In this document: in pieces, positions 1-7,899 of the stretch
Layout of the letters: the number at the start of each line of letters is the position of its first letter
How positions within the stretch are numbered: the first letter of the stretch is position 1
NCBI RefSeq assembly: GCF_049562855.1
Contig: NZ_CP186925.1
Coordinates: 806,001 to 870,000 of the forward strand
Origin: Ruminococcus_C callidus
GTDB lineage: Bacteria > Bacillota > Clostridia > Oscillospirales > Ruminococcaceae
Direction: 5' to 3'
DNA: 64,000 nucleotides
Notes under the pieces: generated by a model
Databases searched by the model: none
What the model saw: the letters and a program-made list of their open reading frames with translations, nothing else
What the model was told of the DNA's origin: nothing
Position numbers and translations under genes: made by a program

Positions 1-1238
1 TCGGAAATGATCATGGGCTGTCCATAAGCCATGCCCTGATAAGGCGTAGCACCACTTATATTTGTCAGATGCAGGGCACCATTTTTTCCAACGCGGAACA
101 AACAGGACGTATATGCTGCACTCCGGAATTGCATATTCCAATCATTTGCCGGAATGCCCGTCAGCTGTGTACTGAAGATCCGCAGCTTGCCCTGCCGGAT
201 GTCGAACAAGGCATTATCGTATCTGCCTGTATCCCGAATCACACTGCAGTGATTCAGGTCGATCGTGATGTCGGCATCTGGATCATCCAGAACCAGCATA
301 TCATCACTTTCCATATCTTCCTGATAAATCCATGTGTTTTCGGAACTTTTTTTCTTTAAGGTGATCCACTGCTTTCCGCCTTTTGCAAGTGCTGCTTGTA
401 ATTCCTCGTAGCTGGAAACAATGGTCTGCTCAGAAACAGCAGGAGATGTTACAGTGTCGTATGCATACATACAGGAACTGCATGTTTTCTGCCAAATGCC
501 TTCTCGTGTTTCAGTTGCACTCTGTGTAGATGTCCATCTTTCAAGTATGCCATAAGAACTGCTGTGATTACAAACGGTATCTACCAGCTTGATTCCGCAT
601 TCCGGACACACCTTCCAATGGTTCTGATCGTCAAATGTGTATTCAGAGCTTTCGGTATGCATATGTCCCCAAGGTGAGCCAATTAGGGCACCTGTGTCAA
701 TATACATTAATGAATCGTTTGCCGTTATACCGGAAGGTAAAGCTACTGCTCCTCCGAGCTCGCTGATAAGCTCCTCGCCGTTTATCAGATAGACTTCAGA
801 TGAATTAAATTGCTGATTTGTTGCAGAGTCCACCAGAGTGACGGCTGCCTCATCTTCGCCGGATACAGAAACATTTGCGATCTTAAAATAGGTGCGTTGA
901 TGGTACATGATCCCATCTTCAAAAGTGTTCAGGCTGTTATAATTCCTGCTGTTCACAAATGTATACATCCACTCGATAAATTCTGTGCCGTCGTCCCACT
1001 GTTCCGTATCATCGGCAGTTTTCCATTCGCACCCAAGATAGGTGAGATCCAGAGAAGAAAGGCTTTCAAAATCGGACGGTATCTCCGGAGCCTCTCCTGA
1101 TCTCGGATATGTAATGGTCAAGGTAATGTCATAGCGGTTTTCTGCACTGATAAGCAATCCTTCCGCACCGGCAGCACAGCACAGTATAGCAACGGACAGA
1201 AGTATGCTGATCACTCGCTTCATAAATTTTTTCTTCAT
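1..1238 (-). CDS. Secreted protein, partial (C-terminus beyond window)
   Basis: Reading leftward from ATG 1238 (ribosome site GGAGG six bases upstream), an open frame without stops runs off the left edge, giving at least 412 residues. The first 30 residues are a signal peptide (MKKKFMKR, then a hydrophobic stretch ending near LLISAEN). The middle carries a CPEC/CNH and CSSC cysteine set after an HWKVC motif, a small zinc-ribbon-like module seen in surface proteins of anaerobes. The last visible part (ITIDLNHCSVI onward) resembles the first coils of a right-handed beta-helix. Function is unknown; an exported, probably surface-attached protein is inferred. The promoter at 1728-1756 gives a leader of about 480 bases that contains two mobile hairpin elements. 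Confidence 0.7.
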   Translation of the reverse strand, partial: MKKKFMKRVISILLSVAILCCAAGAEGLLISAENRYDITLTITYPRSGEAPEIPSDFESLSSLDLTYLGCEWKTADDTEQWDDGTEFIEWMYTFVNSRNYNSLNTFEDGIMYHQRTYFKIANVSVSGEDEAAVTLVDSATNQQFNSSEVYLINGEELISELGGAVALPSGITANDSLMYIDTGALIGSPWGHMHTESSEYTFDDQNHWKVCPECGIKLVDTVCNHSSSYGILERWTSTQSATETREGIWQKTCSSCMYAYDTVTSPAVSEQTIVSSYEELQAALAKGGKQWITLKKKSSENTWIYQEDMESDDMLVLDDPDADITIDLNHCSVIRDTGRYDNALFDIRQGKLRIFSTQLTGIPANDWNMQFRSAAYTSCLFRVGKNGALHLTNISGATPYQGMAYGQPMIIS

Positions 1239-1257
1239 AAGTTTTCCTCCAATCTTT

Positions 1258-1431
1258 AGGCAATACCGCACAAAGAGCGTCTGGCGACTTTGCACGCCAT
1301 CTGCTTGCAAATTTCCCGTCATATTTCACAAAAATGCTCGTGAATACACCAAGTATTCACTCCGCTTTTTGTTTCATCTGACGAAAAATTTGACGACGCA
1401 TCTGCCGCACAATCTTTGTGCGGTATTGCCT
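1258..1431 (+). mobile_element. MITE-like hairpin element, family A, full length
   Basis: Ends are GGCAATACCGCACAAAG and its reverse complement. It is flanked on both sides by TTTA, which looks like a 4-bp target duplication. The interior is a long imperfect palindrome centred on GTGAATAC-accaa-GTATTCAC. It lies in the leader of the leftward gene ending at base 1. Confidence 0.85.
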
Positions 1432-1511
1432 TTAAAATGTATTTGCGGGGGATTTCTGAAAAACAAGCGGGGACAGGGTACGAAACCGATTTTGATGCAT
1501 TTGGATGATTC

Positions 1512-1609
1512 AGGAAGCACGGAATAAAGCCAGCCTGACGGCTTTGCACGCAATCTGCCGAAAAATCTGATGACGCATTTTACGCACAAGCTTTATGCAG
1601 TGTTTTCTT
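1512..1609 (+). mobile_element. MITE-like hairpin element, family B, internally deleted
   Basis: A shortened, diverged copy of the GGAAACACTGCATAAAG family (here GGAAGCACGGAATAAAG and CTTTATGCAGTGTTTTC). It is flanked by TTCA on both sides. Much of the central stem is missing compared with 10202-10376. Confidence 0.7.
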
Positions 1610-1727
1610 CACTTTTTGCGGAGGCAACATCGTGCAAAACTAGCAGATGGTTTACATATGAACTTGTTTAAAATTGGAAAATATAATTATTATCATATCG
1701 ACTATCGAACATAATATTCATGTTATG

Positions 1728-1756
1728 ATTATAACATAATTCTCTGCAATTGTCAA
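1728..1756 (-). promoter_or_regulatory. Sigma-A promoter for the leftward secreted-protein gene
   Basis: Perfect consensus on the minus strand: TTGACA (1751-1756), 17 bases, TATAAT (1728-1733). A near-palindrome TGTTATGATTATAACA (1721-1736) covers the -10 box and could be an operator. Confidence 0.75.
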
Positions 1757-1804
1757 TAGAAAATCTCTAAAATGCGTTTAAAAAGTTCGAGTGGACATAA
1801 AAGT

Positions 1805-1839
1805 AGCGACATTTTCTCCAAGTCAGAGCAAATGTCGCT
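1805..1839 (-). terminator. Stem-loop, probable terminator of the small leftward genes
   Basis: Perfect 10-bp stem AGCGACATTT/AAATGTCGCT with a 15-base loop. On the minus strand it is followed after two bases by a short T run (TTTT). It lies downstream of the YjcQ-like remnant. The T tract is weak. Confidence 0.5.
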
Positions 1840-1883
1840 AAAAATGATTTGTTTCAAAATTTTATATCGGCACATATTGAAAG

Positions 1884-2021
1884 TCAGTATGCCTTCGGAA
1901 TGTCAAACATCTTACAATTCCACATGATGTCTGCCAGATCCGGCGTTTTTCCAGTCTTCATGCACTCGTACAAGTACCGGAGGATTTTGTACATGATAAC
2001 TTCCATGTCGTTTTTTGCCAT
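1884..2021 (-). pseudogene. Truncated YjcQ-like protein
   Basis: A 45-residue frame starting MAKNDMEVIMYKILRYLYE and ending at TGA after DIPKAY. It resembles the N-terminal winged-helix part of YjcQ-family proteins, which are small, often phage-linked and about twice this length. The premature end and the lack of a clear ribosome site suggest a decayed gene. It lies 23 bases downstream of the small gene at 2045-2230 on the same strand. The family assignment is from motif memory only. Confidence 0.4.
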
Positions 2022-2044
2022 TGTGTGCTTTATCTATAATCCGT

Positions 2045-2230
2045 TTAATCTATAGCTTCAATTGTTTTAATTTCGTCTGCGTCAATCCAAACGCCTGTGT
2101 CCAATGCAATTCCGTCTACGCCGTCATTGTCAGGTGCTGGGACAAACACGTTACAATACCCTGAAATCATTGTTCCATCATCTTTGTAAATGATGCGAAC
2201 AGTGTGCTTATAATATTGATTTAAACTCAT
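2045..2230 (-). CDS. Small hypothetical protein (61 residues)
   Basis: The product begins MSLNQYYKHTVRIIYKDDG and contains VFVPAPDNDGVDGIALDTG. It is short, acidic towards the C-terminus and has alternating beta-like segments, reminiscent of a small Sm-like or OB-like barrel, but no family is recognised. A modest ribosome site (AAGGAAG) lies upstream of ATG 2230. It is followed by the YjcQ-like remnant, which together look like leftovers of an integrated element. Codon use is like its neighbours. Confidence 0.5.
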   Translation of the reverse strand: MSLNQYYKHTVRIIYKDDGTMISGYCNVFVPAPDNDGVDGIALDTGVWIDADEIKTIEAID

Positions 2231-2301
2231 TTCACATCATCGCTTCCTTTTCTTGGGTACAACGTGCGTCCTTTTTTCATCTCAAATTGCCCTTGTCAAT
2301 C

Positions 2302-2344
2302 AAAAACAGTTCCGAAAATGTCCCGTATTTTTGGAACTGTTTTG
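2302..2344. terminator. Bidirectional-looking stem-loop
   Basis: AAAACAGTTCC and GGAACTGTTTT form an 11-bp stem with A/T flanks on both sides, between the divergent small genes at 2230 and 2397. Confidence 0.5.
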
Positions 2345-2346
2345 TA

Positions 2347-2375
2347 TTTACTCTCCTGAAAAACTGTGCTATGCT
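2347..2375 (+). promoter_or_regulatory. Putative promoter for the gene at 2397
   Basis: TTTACT, 17 bases, TATGCT, ending 21 bases before the start codon. A moderate match to sigma-A consensus. Confidence 0.4.
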
Positions 2376-2396
2376 GTTTGCAGGAGGTGAGAACAG

Positions 2397-2645
2397 ATGT
2401 TTATGAATGGTGAGATCTTAACCGATTTGAATGACTTAAAACGCTGTTTTTCCATTGATGAACTGCTGTACAGCTACGGCAATGGCGAACTGGAAATTTT
2501 TCTTGAAAAGATCGGCGAGCATGAAAAAGCAGAACAAATTCAGGAAATTTCCGAAAACAACGCCCTGCTGCTGATTCGGCTGTATGATATTTTGGATTTG
2601 CCGTATGAAGACTCGGAGGAGAAGATCCGGCGTAATTTTGCGTAA
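2397..2645 (+). CDS. Small acidic hypothetical protein (82 residues)
   Basis: An excellent ribosome site (AGGAGGTGA) precedes ATG 2397. The 82-residue product contains LTDLNDLKRCFSIDELLYSY and GELEIFLEKIG followed by an acidic helix. This matches a recurrent N-terminal module in proteins of anaerobic Firmicutes, where a short helical domain predicts a 'D-L-x-x-x-F-x-I-D-E-L-L' pattern. I know no function for it. The gene stands alone with its own promoter (2347) and terminator (2682), so a free-standing regulatory or adaptor role is possible but unproven. Confidence 0.65.
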   Translation: MFMNGEILTDLNDLKRCFSIDELLYSYGNGELEIFLEKIGEHEKAEQIQEISENNALLLIRLYDILDLPYEDSEEKIRRNFA

Positions 2646-2681
2646 AGCCGGAAATCTTTTGTGGTCTGACCGGCACACCCC

Positions 2682-2716
2682 AAGAGCACACCGCTCCTCG
2701 TTGGCGTGCTCTTTTG
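2682..2716 (+). terminator. Intrinsic terminator
   Basis: AAGAGCAC/GTGCTCTT stem followed by TTTTGTG, 36 bases after the stop at 2645. Confidence 0.65.
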
Positions 2717-2754
2717 TGCTACAGGGAGATTGCCACACAGTTCCTCATATCCAA

Positions 2755-2800
2755 AGGAAACATTGCATAAAGCACGCCTGACGGATTGACACGCAATTTT
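2755..2800 (+). repeat. Left-end fragment of a family B element
   Basis: GGAAACATTGCATAAAG and the following CGCCTGACGG match the left end of family B. The right end is missing; unique sequence with a promoter follows. Confidence 0.55.
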
Positions 2801-2805
2801 TGTAC

Positions 2806-2834
2806 TTGCCATAGTACTTCAAAAAGTGTATAAT
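2806..2834 (+). promoter_or_regulatory. Promoter for the gene at 2939
   Basis: TTGCCA, 17 bases, TATAAT. The next element starts within a few bases, so the mRNA would begin in or at its inverted repeat. Confidence 0.65.
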
Positions 2835-2836
2835 GA

Positions 2837-2920
2837 AGGAAACACCGCACAAAGCCTGCCCGACGGTTTTTACGCAATCTGCCAACGCACCTTACGCACA
2901 ATCTTTGTGCGGTGTTGCCT
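2837..2920 (+). mobile_element. MITE-like hairpin element, short hybrid A/B form
   Basis: The left end is GGAAACACCGCACAAAG and the right end CTTTGTGCGGTGTTGCC, mixing the two families' termini. It forms the start of the leader of the gene at 2939. Confidence 0.75.
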
Positions 2921-2938
2921 TAAGAGAGGGGGAGAAAC

Positions 2939-4240
2939 ATGCATGGGCTGATGCCAAATCCACTGACAAAATTATCGGAAAGTACTGAAGAAGACGAAGT
3001 CCTTCGCAGCAGAAAACGAAAACTGGACATGGAAGCAGAATCAGACGGCGAACAGCTGCGGGAACAGCTTCGTCTGCATCTGGAGGACAAGCGGATTCTG
3101 AACGGCGATGCCGGAAAACGGCTCAGGCGGGATTTCGGAAGACTTTTGAAAAGCGGCGAGGAGGGAGTGCCAATGGCAGATATAGATTACGAGATCTACA
3201 AGTATATCAACGAACTTGCCGATCAGTACATAGAACTGGACGATCTGCTGGAACAGAACGGCGTTTCCTACAGCGAAGCACTGGAGCAGGCAGCACAATT
3301 TCGGAAACAGTTTTTGTGCCTGCTGGAAAAGCATGCTGTCCGCAATCAGGATCTAGTTGTCACTTGCTGGGACTTAATGGAACGTATCGAGCAGCAGCCG
3401 GAACATCCGGATTTGCAGTACCTCTATTTCTGTGTTGTAACAGACTTTGGTCTGTTGAATGCAGTCAACGCCGCAGACCGCACGGAGGAACAGAAGATCC
3501 GCAATTATTTCCGCCAGCAGAACGCACTGCGGGAATTGACAGACTTTTTTCAGGCACAGTCTGAAAATTTACAGAAATATCATGCATTGCTGGAATATCT
3601 GAAAAAGCCGCGGCGTGTGGAAAGCGGTGTCCGGAACGAGGAAGATTTTGACTTGCTGTATCATCTCACTGCACAGCACGCGTTTTTGTACGGCTGCAAA
3701 ACCAATCCGGTGTACGAGGAAAATCTGCGTGCCCTGCAACTGCACATCAACAACGATGTCAAGTTAAAAGCGGTCAAGCCGTATATCATTTTCGCGGTGC
3801 TGGCAAGAAAGACCGGTATGATGCAGAAACGAAAGTACTTCATGCCGAATCTGAAATCGATTTTTCAATATCAGAATTATAATATCTACAAGGACAACGG
3901 CAAAAATTTCAACCAGTATGCTTCCGAGCTGGAACTCTATGACCATTTGAGAAGAAGCTACATCGATGACTGCGAAACTGACGTGGGATTGTGCGATTTT
4001 TGCTTTGCGAATCTTTCTCCGCTTAGTGAGTGGTATTATCAGAACTGTGAACCGAATGAGGAGATTCCCATGGCTCTCTGCCGAAAGATTCTGAATGTCA
4101 TGCCGAAATCGTTTCCGTATATGTTAAGTTATGCGGACTATGACCAGATGAACGAAGGCGAGGTGCAGCTCTACAGCGATGCGGCAAAGGAACTGCTGGA
4201 GAACATGCTGCATACGGCAGAGAAATTCCTGCGGCTGTGA
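2939..4240 (+). CDS. Uncharacterised 433-residue protein
   Basis: ATG 2939 follows GAGAGGGGGAGAAAC. No signal peptide or membrane segment is visible. The first 70 residues are highly charged (RSRKRKLD, LREQLRLHLED) and probably helical. The remainder is a mixed helical protein with scattered cysteines (including CDFCF near residue 353) and aromatic-rich stretches such as YFMPNLKSIFQYQNYNIY. I do not recognise the family. It has its own promoter (2806) and no operon partner, being bounded by mobile elements on both sides. A cytoplasmic scaffold or a toxin/immunity-like role cannot be separated on sequence. Confidence 0.75.
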   Translation: MHGLMPNPLTKLSESTEEDEVLRSRKRKLDMEAESDGEQLREQLRLHLEDKRILNGDAGKRLRRDFGRLLKSGEEGVPMADIDYEIYKYINELADQYIELDDLLEQNGVSYSEALEQAAQFRKQFLCLLEKHAVRNQDLVVTCWDLMERIEQQPEHPDLQYLYFCVVTDFGLLNAVNAADRTEEQKIRNYFRQQNALRELTDFFQAQSENLQKYHALLEYLKKPRRVESGVRNEEDFDLLYHLTAQHAFLYGCKTNPVYEENLRALQLHINNDVKLKAVKPYIIFAVLARKTGMMQKRKYFMPNLKSIFQYQNYNIYKDNGKNFNQYASELELYDHLRRSYIDDCETDVGLCDFCFANLSPLSEWYYQNCEPNEEIPMALCRKILNVMPKSFPYMLSYADYDQMNEGEVQLYSDAAKELLENMLHTAEKFLRL

Positions 4241-4257
4241 CTGCTGAACAAACTAGC

Positions 4258-4430
4258 GGCAATACCACACAAAGAGCGTCTGGCGACTTTGCACGCCATC
4301 TGCTTGCAAATTTCTCGTCATATTTCACAAAAATGCTCGTGAATACATCAAGTATTCACTCCGCTTTTTGTTTCATCTGACGAAAAATTTGACGACGCAT
4401 CTGTCGCACAATCTTTGTGCGGTATTGCCT
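4258..4430 (+). mobile_element. MITE-like hairpin element, family A, full length
   Basis: Ends are GGCAATACCACACAAAG and CTTTGTGCGGTATTGCC. It is flanked by TAGC on both sides, a particularly clear 4-bp target duplication. It begins 17 bases after the stop of the 433-residue gene. Confidence 0.88.
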
Positions 4431-4461
4431 AGCGATTCTGCGGCATGAAGCCGTGTTTCCC

Positions 4462-4490
4462 TTGCAAAGTGATTCCATATCTGCTATAAT
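4462..4490 (+). promoter_or_regulatory. Promoter for the CobW-type gene
   Basis: TTGCAA, 17 bases, TATAAT, about 50 bases upstream of the start codon at 4541. Confidence 0.65.
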
Positions 4491-4540
4491 AAATGCGGTA
4501 TATCATTCGAGAGCATCACTTTAAGGGAGGAAAAACGCTC

Positions 4541-5521
4541 ATGACAAAAATTGATCTGATTACCGGCATTTTAGGCTCTGGAAAAACCACATGGATCCAC
4601 CAATACGCCGAGCACCTGATTCAGCAGGGGCAGCGAATTGCCATTCTGGAAAACGATTTTGGGGCAGTCAATGTGGATATGGTCATGCTACAGGACTTGA
4701 AGTGCGAGAACTGTCAGCTGGAAATGATTGCCGGCGGCGGTGATCCGTGCTGCCACAAGCGGCGGTTCAAAACTCAGCTGATTTCGCTGGGCATGCAGCA
4801 CTTTGATCGAGTCATCATAGAACCGTCCGGCATTTTTGATATGGACGAATTTTTTGATACCCTGTATGAATCGCCGCTGGATCAGTGGTTTGAGATCGGC
4901 AGCATTCTTACGATAATCGATGCCGAAATGCCGGAGGTGCTTTCTGCTCAAATGGAATATCTGCTGGCTTCTGAGGCGGCATGCTGCGGGAAGCTGCTTC
5001 TCAGCAAGTGGCAGAACGTACAGGAGGAAGCACTGCCGGTATTGACAAAACGCATTCTGAACCACCTGAACCGTGCTCTGACCGGCATTCAGTGCAGCCG
5101 GCAGTTTCAGCCGAAGGACCTGCTGGTAATGGACTGGTCGAATTTGCAGCCGTCTGACTATGCCGCATTGCAGTCCGCCGGCTATCGGAATTGCAGCTAT
5201 GTCAAGCAGTTCCGCACGGAAACGCTGGAGAGCGAGGTGCACTACTTCATGCACGTTGCCATGCCGGAAAAACAGATTGCCCCGCTGATACAGCAGATTT
5301 TTGCTGATTCCGACTGCGGGAAGATCTACCGCATCAAGGGCTCTCTGCCCACAGAGAACGGCGGCTGGCTGAAAGTTAATGCTACGGCGGAAAAAATCGA
5401 GATCTCTCCGGTGGCGGACGGGCAGTCCGTCTTGATCGTGATCGGGGACAAGGTAAAAAAGGAAAAGATCGATGCGTATCTGCAAGCTGTAAACGCAGAT
5501 TCAGAATATGTTTCCATTTAA
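4541..5521 (+). CDS. CobW/COG0523-type GTPase, divergent
   Basis: Start chosen at ATG 4541 because AAGGGAGG lies ten bases upstream; an earlier in-frame ATG (4493) precedes that site. The 326-residue product has a P-loop at residues 9-17 (GILGSGKTT) and the Walker B-like region IIEPSGIFD. COG0523 proteins are metallochaperone GTPases that hand over zinc, cobalt or other metals. The usual metal motif CxCC is replaced by C55-x2-C58 and C70-C71, and the base-recognition NKxD by SKWQ. The metal is therefore unknown. The gene is monocistronic, and no Zur-like site was recognised. The stop codon abuts a mobile element. Confidence 0.8.
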   Translation: MTKIDLITGILGSGKTTWIHQYAEHLIQQGQRIAILENDFGAVNVDMVMLQDLKCENCQLEMIAGGGDPCCHKRRFKTQLISLGMQHFDRVIIEPSGIFDMDEFFDTLYESPLDQWFEIGSILTIIDAEMPEVLSAQMEYLLASEAACCGKLLLSKWQNVQEEALPVLTKRILNHLNRALTGIQCSRQFQPKDLLVMDWSNLQPSDYAALQSAGYRNCSYVKQFRTETLESEVHYFMHVAMPEKQIAPLIQQIFADSDCGKIYRIKGSLPTENGGWLKVNATAEKIEISPVADGQSVLIVIGDKVKKEKIDAYLQAVNADSEYVSI

Positions 5522-5760
5522 GGAAACACTGAATAAAGCCCGCCTGACGGCTTTGTACGCAATCTGCTTGCAGATTTTCCGTCATATTGCCCAGAAATCC
5601 CTTGCAATACGACTGCGTTCGAGGCAGGATTCTGCCCGAGAACAAAGGAGTGTCGCACTAAGATAAATTGCGACCGGCAGTATGCCTGCGGAATTTCTAT
5701 GCAATCTGCCGAAAAATCTGACTACGCATCTTACGCACAAGCTTTATTCAGTGTTTCCTT
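5521..5760 (+). mobile_element. MITE-like hairpin element, family B, 240-base form with extra head module
   Basis: Ends are GGAAACACTGAATAAAG and CTTTATTCAGTGTTTCC, flanked by TTAA on both sides. The left TTAA includes the stop codon of the upstream gene. The apex carries an insertion relative to 10202-10376, with two small hairpins (GGCAG-gatt-CTGCC and GTCGCA/TGCGAC). The same module is in 22047-22286. Confidence 0.85.
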
Positions 5761-5766
5761 AATTAC

Positions 5767-5800
5767 AAATGCTCTGATTGAAAAAATCAGGGCATTTTTT
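5767..5800 (+). terminator. Intrinsic terminator of the CobW-type gene
   Basis: ATGCTCTGATT-gaaaa-AATCAGGGCAT with one mismatch, then TTTTTT. The mobile element lies between the stop codon and this terminator. Confidence 0.8.
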
Positions 5801-5911
5801 GAACGTATTCCAACTAATCGACAAATCCTCCCGATTTTACGTGAATGTTCCAGACTTTGACTAAAAATGTTTCCTGACAGCGATTTTTAAGTGGAAACAT
5901 TTCAAAAGATA

Positions 5912-5940
5912 TTGCGACACAAGCGGAAATATAGTATAAT
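5912..5940 (+). promoter_or_regulatory. Promoter for the XRE-type regulator
   Basis: TTGCGA, 17 bases, TATAAT. The predicted start lies about four bases before the next hairpin element. Confidence 0.65.
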
Positions 5941-5949
5941 ATAAATCTA

Positions 5950-6123
5950 AGGCAATACCGCACAAAGAGCGTCTGGCGACTTTGCACGCCATCCGCTTGC
6001 AAATTTCCCGTCATATTTCACAAAAATGCTCATGAATACATCAAGTATTCACTCCGCTTTTTGTTTCATCTGACGAAAAATTTGACGACGCATCTGTCGC
6101 ACAATCTTTGTGCGGTATTGCCC
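5950..6123 (+). mobile_element. MITE-like hairpin element, family A, full length
   Basis: Family A ends, flanked by CTAA on both sides. The whole element would form the 5' end of the mRNA for the gene at 6222. One central stem base pair is lost (CATGAATAC instead of CGTGAATAC). Confidence 0.87.
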
Positions 6124-6210
6124 TAAACATGCAAAAGAGTGTGCATGTTTGATTGGATTGGAAAACACGAAATCAAAAGCATGTGTAATGCTTTTTGAAT
6201 TAGGAGAAGA

Positions 6211-6246
6211 ATGAAAATATCATGTCACAATTTAGCGAAACTCTGA
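6211..6246 (+). CDS. Possible 11-codon upstream ORF overlapping the regulator
   Basis: MKISCHNLAKL, starting five bases after AGGAG, the only good ribosome site here. It overlaps the start of the main frame (6222) out of phase. It could couple or reduce translation of the regulator. Such short frames arise by chance. Confidence 0.3.
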   Translation: MKISCHNLAKL

Positions 6247-7655
6247 CTCGTCTGATGCGGCAGAAGCACCTGAAATCGGTGGAACTATGCGAAATACTGT
6301 CCATTCGGAAGTCCCGTTTCAGTAAAATCAAAAACGGCGGGATTCTTCCCACAGATTTTTCACTGGTGGAACAGCTGGCAAAAGCCATGAACCTGAATCC
6401 GCAGGAAGAAAAGGAACTGTACCTGTCCTATCAGATGTCCAAATTCGGGCACACCTACGAGCAGATCGAAGCTTCCATGAAGCGGCTGTACGAGGTGGAA
6501 TGCCCTCAGTATTATCAAAAAGAGGAGTGTCTGGATACGCCGGTTTCTGCGGAAAACGGACACCTGTACACCAACAAAATGGCAGTCCTTGCGGCGGTGC
6601 AACGGCTTTGCCTGAACACCGCTTCCGTGCGGATCGCTATACAGCCGGAGGATCAGGACCTGTTGGAGATCTTAGGACGTTGTGTTGCTTCCTGCGGCGA
6701 TACGGTGCCCATGCAGTGGCTGTTCTGGCTGGAACCTTCTGACGGCGGCATTTCGGCGGCAAATCTGGACGTATTTTCGAAAGCTCTGCCAGTCATCTGT
6801 GCGGGGCGTATGGAAATTCGATGTACTTATGGAGCTTTGCCGGAGCTGTTGGAGCAGCATTTGTTCCCCTACTTTATTGTGACCGAACGGGGTGCCCTGA
6901 CAATTTCACGGGACTGCACCAAGGCAATGTGGTTCTGCCAGCCGGCGACAGTTTCTCTGTACGAGAAGCAGTACGCCTTTCTGTTTGACCGCAGCAATCC
7001 TTTCTGTCACAAGTTTTTCAGCTTGCCGGAATTTTTTCAGGCAATCAATCAGACACGAAATATGGTCAACGAACGGCAGGGAGAGGAACTCTATATCCTC
7101 GCCAAGCATCCCTGCATTTCCAGCGGGATTTCGGAGCGGGACTTGCAGACCATGTATCTGTCAGAGGAGGAATCCGGTTATAACGCAAATACCTGCTATG
7201 CCTATCTGGTAGACTATATGACACGTGTCAAATGCGAACACATCATTTTTTCGGAGCAGGGCATGCAGGAGTTTTTCCAGAGCGACCTGTACTACGAATA
7301 TTCCGAATCGATCTCCACACCGATCTCCAAGGAACGGCGGTATGAGATGCTGTCCAGTATTCTGAAACAGAACAGTGACCGCTGGCGTTTTCAGATGCTG
7401 AAATATTCGTTCATGGATCATGCGAATATTCACGGTCTGGACATCTGGAATGACGGGGCAATCGTTCTGGTCATGAACTTCCACGAGAATTTCTTTTTGA
7501 TCACGCTGAAAGAAAAATCCATTTCTTCTGCGATTCTGGCATATCTGCACTATCTGGAGGCGTTGAAAGTATTGAGCCCCAGTGCGGAAACAGCAGATAT
7601 GTTGTTGAAAAAGTGTCAGTTCCATCAGAAGACCATGACAACAAAATCCACATAA
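6222..7655 (+). CDS. XRE-family HTH protein with large unknown C-terminal region
   Basis: 477 residues. Residues 1-70 form a Cro/CI-type helix-turn-helix (LCEILSIRKSRFSKIKNG as recognition region). The remaining 400 residues contain no transmembrane segment and no family I know. They look like a globular sensory domain with regions such as SRDCTKAMWFCQPA and NFHENFFLITLKE, the latter near a possible effector pocket. Proteins with this layout are usually transcription regulators of neighbouring genes, but here the gene is alone, so autoregulation or a distant target is inferred. ATG 6222 lies 15 bases after AGGAG, longer than usual. Confidence 0.7.
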   Translation: MSQFSETLTRLMRQKHLKSVELCEILSIRKSRFSKIKNGGILPTDFSLVEQLAKAMNLNPQEEKELYLSYQMSKFGHTYEQIEASMKRLYEVECPQYYQKEECLDTPVSAENGHLYTNKMAVLAAVQRLCLNTASVRIAIQPEDQDLLEILGRCVASCGDTVPMQWLFWLEPSDGGISAANLDVFSKALPVICAGRMEIRCTYGALPELLEQHLFPYFIVTERGALTISRDCTKAMWFCQPATVSLYEKQYAFLFDRSNPFCHKFFSLPEFFQAINQTRNMVNERQGEELYILAKHPCISSGISERDLQTMYLSEEESGYNANTCYAYLVDYMTRVKCEHIIFSEQGMQEFFQSDLYYEYSESISTPISKERRYEMLSSILKQNSDRWRFQMLKYSFMDHANIHGLDIWNDGAIVLVMNFHENFFLITLKEKSISSAILAYLHYLEALKVLSPSAETADMLLKKCQFHQKTMTTKST

Positions 7656-7828
7656 GGCAATACCGCACAAAGAGCGTCTGGCGACTTTGCACGCCATCTG
7701 CTTGCAAATTTTCCGTCATATTTCACAAAAATGCTCGTGAATACAGCAAGTATTCACTCCGCTTTTTGTTTCATCTGACGAAAAATTTGACGACGCATCT
7801 GTCGCACAATCTTTGTGCGGTATTGCCC
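7655..7828 (+). mobile_element. MITE-like hairpin element, family A, full length
   Basis: Starts on the last base of the regulator's TAA stop. Flanks are ATAA and CTAA, a near match of the 4-bp duplication. The loop is agcaa instead of accaa or atcaa, while the stem GTGAATAC/GTATTCAC is intact. Confidence 0.85.
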
Positions 7829-7829
7829 T

Positions 7830-7879
7830 AAAAACACCAGCCGCGGGCAAATACGGATTGCCTGCGGCTGGTGTTTTTT
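7830..7879. terminator. Bidirectional terminator between convergent genes
   Basis: AAAACACCAGCCGC and GCGGCTGGTGTTTT form a long stem, with A and T runs usable on both strands. Confidence 0.8.
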
Positions 7880-7899
7880 GATTCTTGCGTTTTCTGTTA

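Noticed and set aside
1319..1589. Short open frames within hairpin elements (also at 5814, 7501, 10166, 22079)
   Set aside because: They recur because the elements repeat. They lack ribosome sites and vary in frame between copies, so coding is unlikely.
1849..2055. Rightward 68-codon frame
   Set aside because: The opposite strand carries the YjcQ-like remnant, which explains the sequence better.
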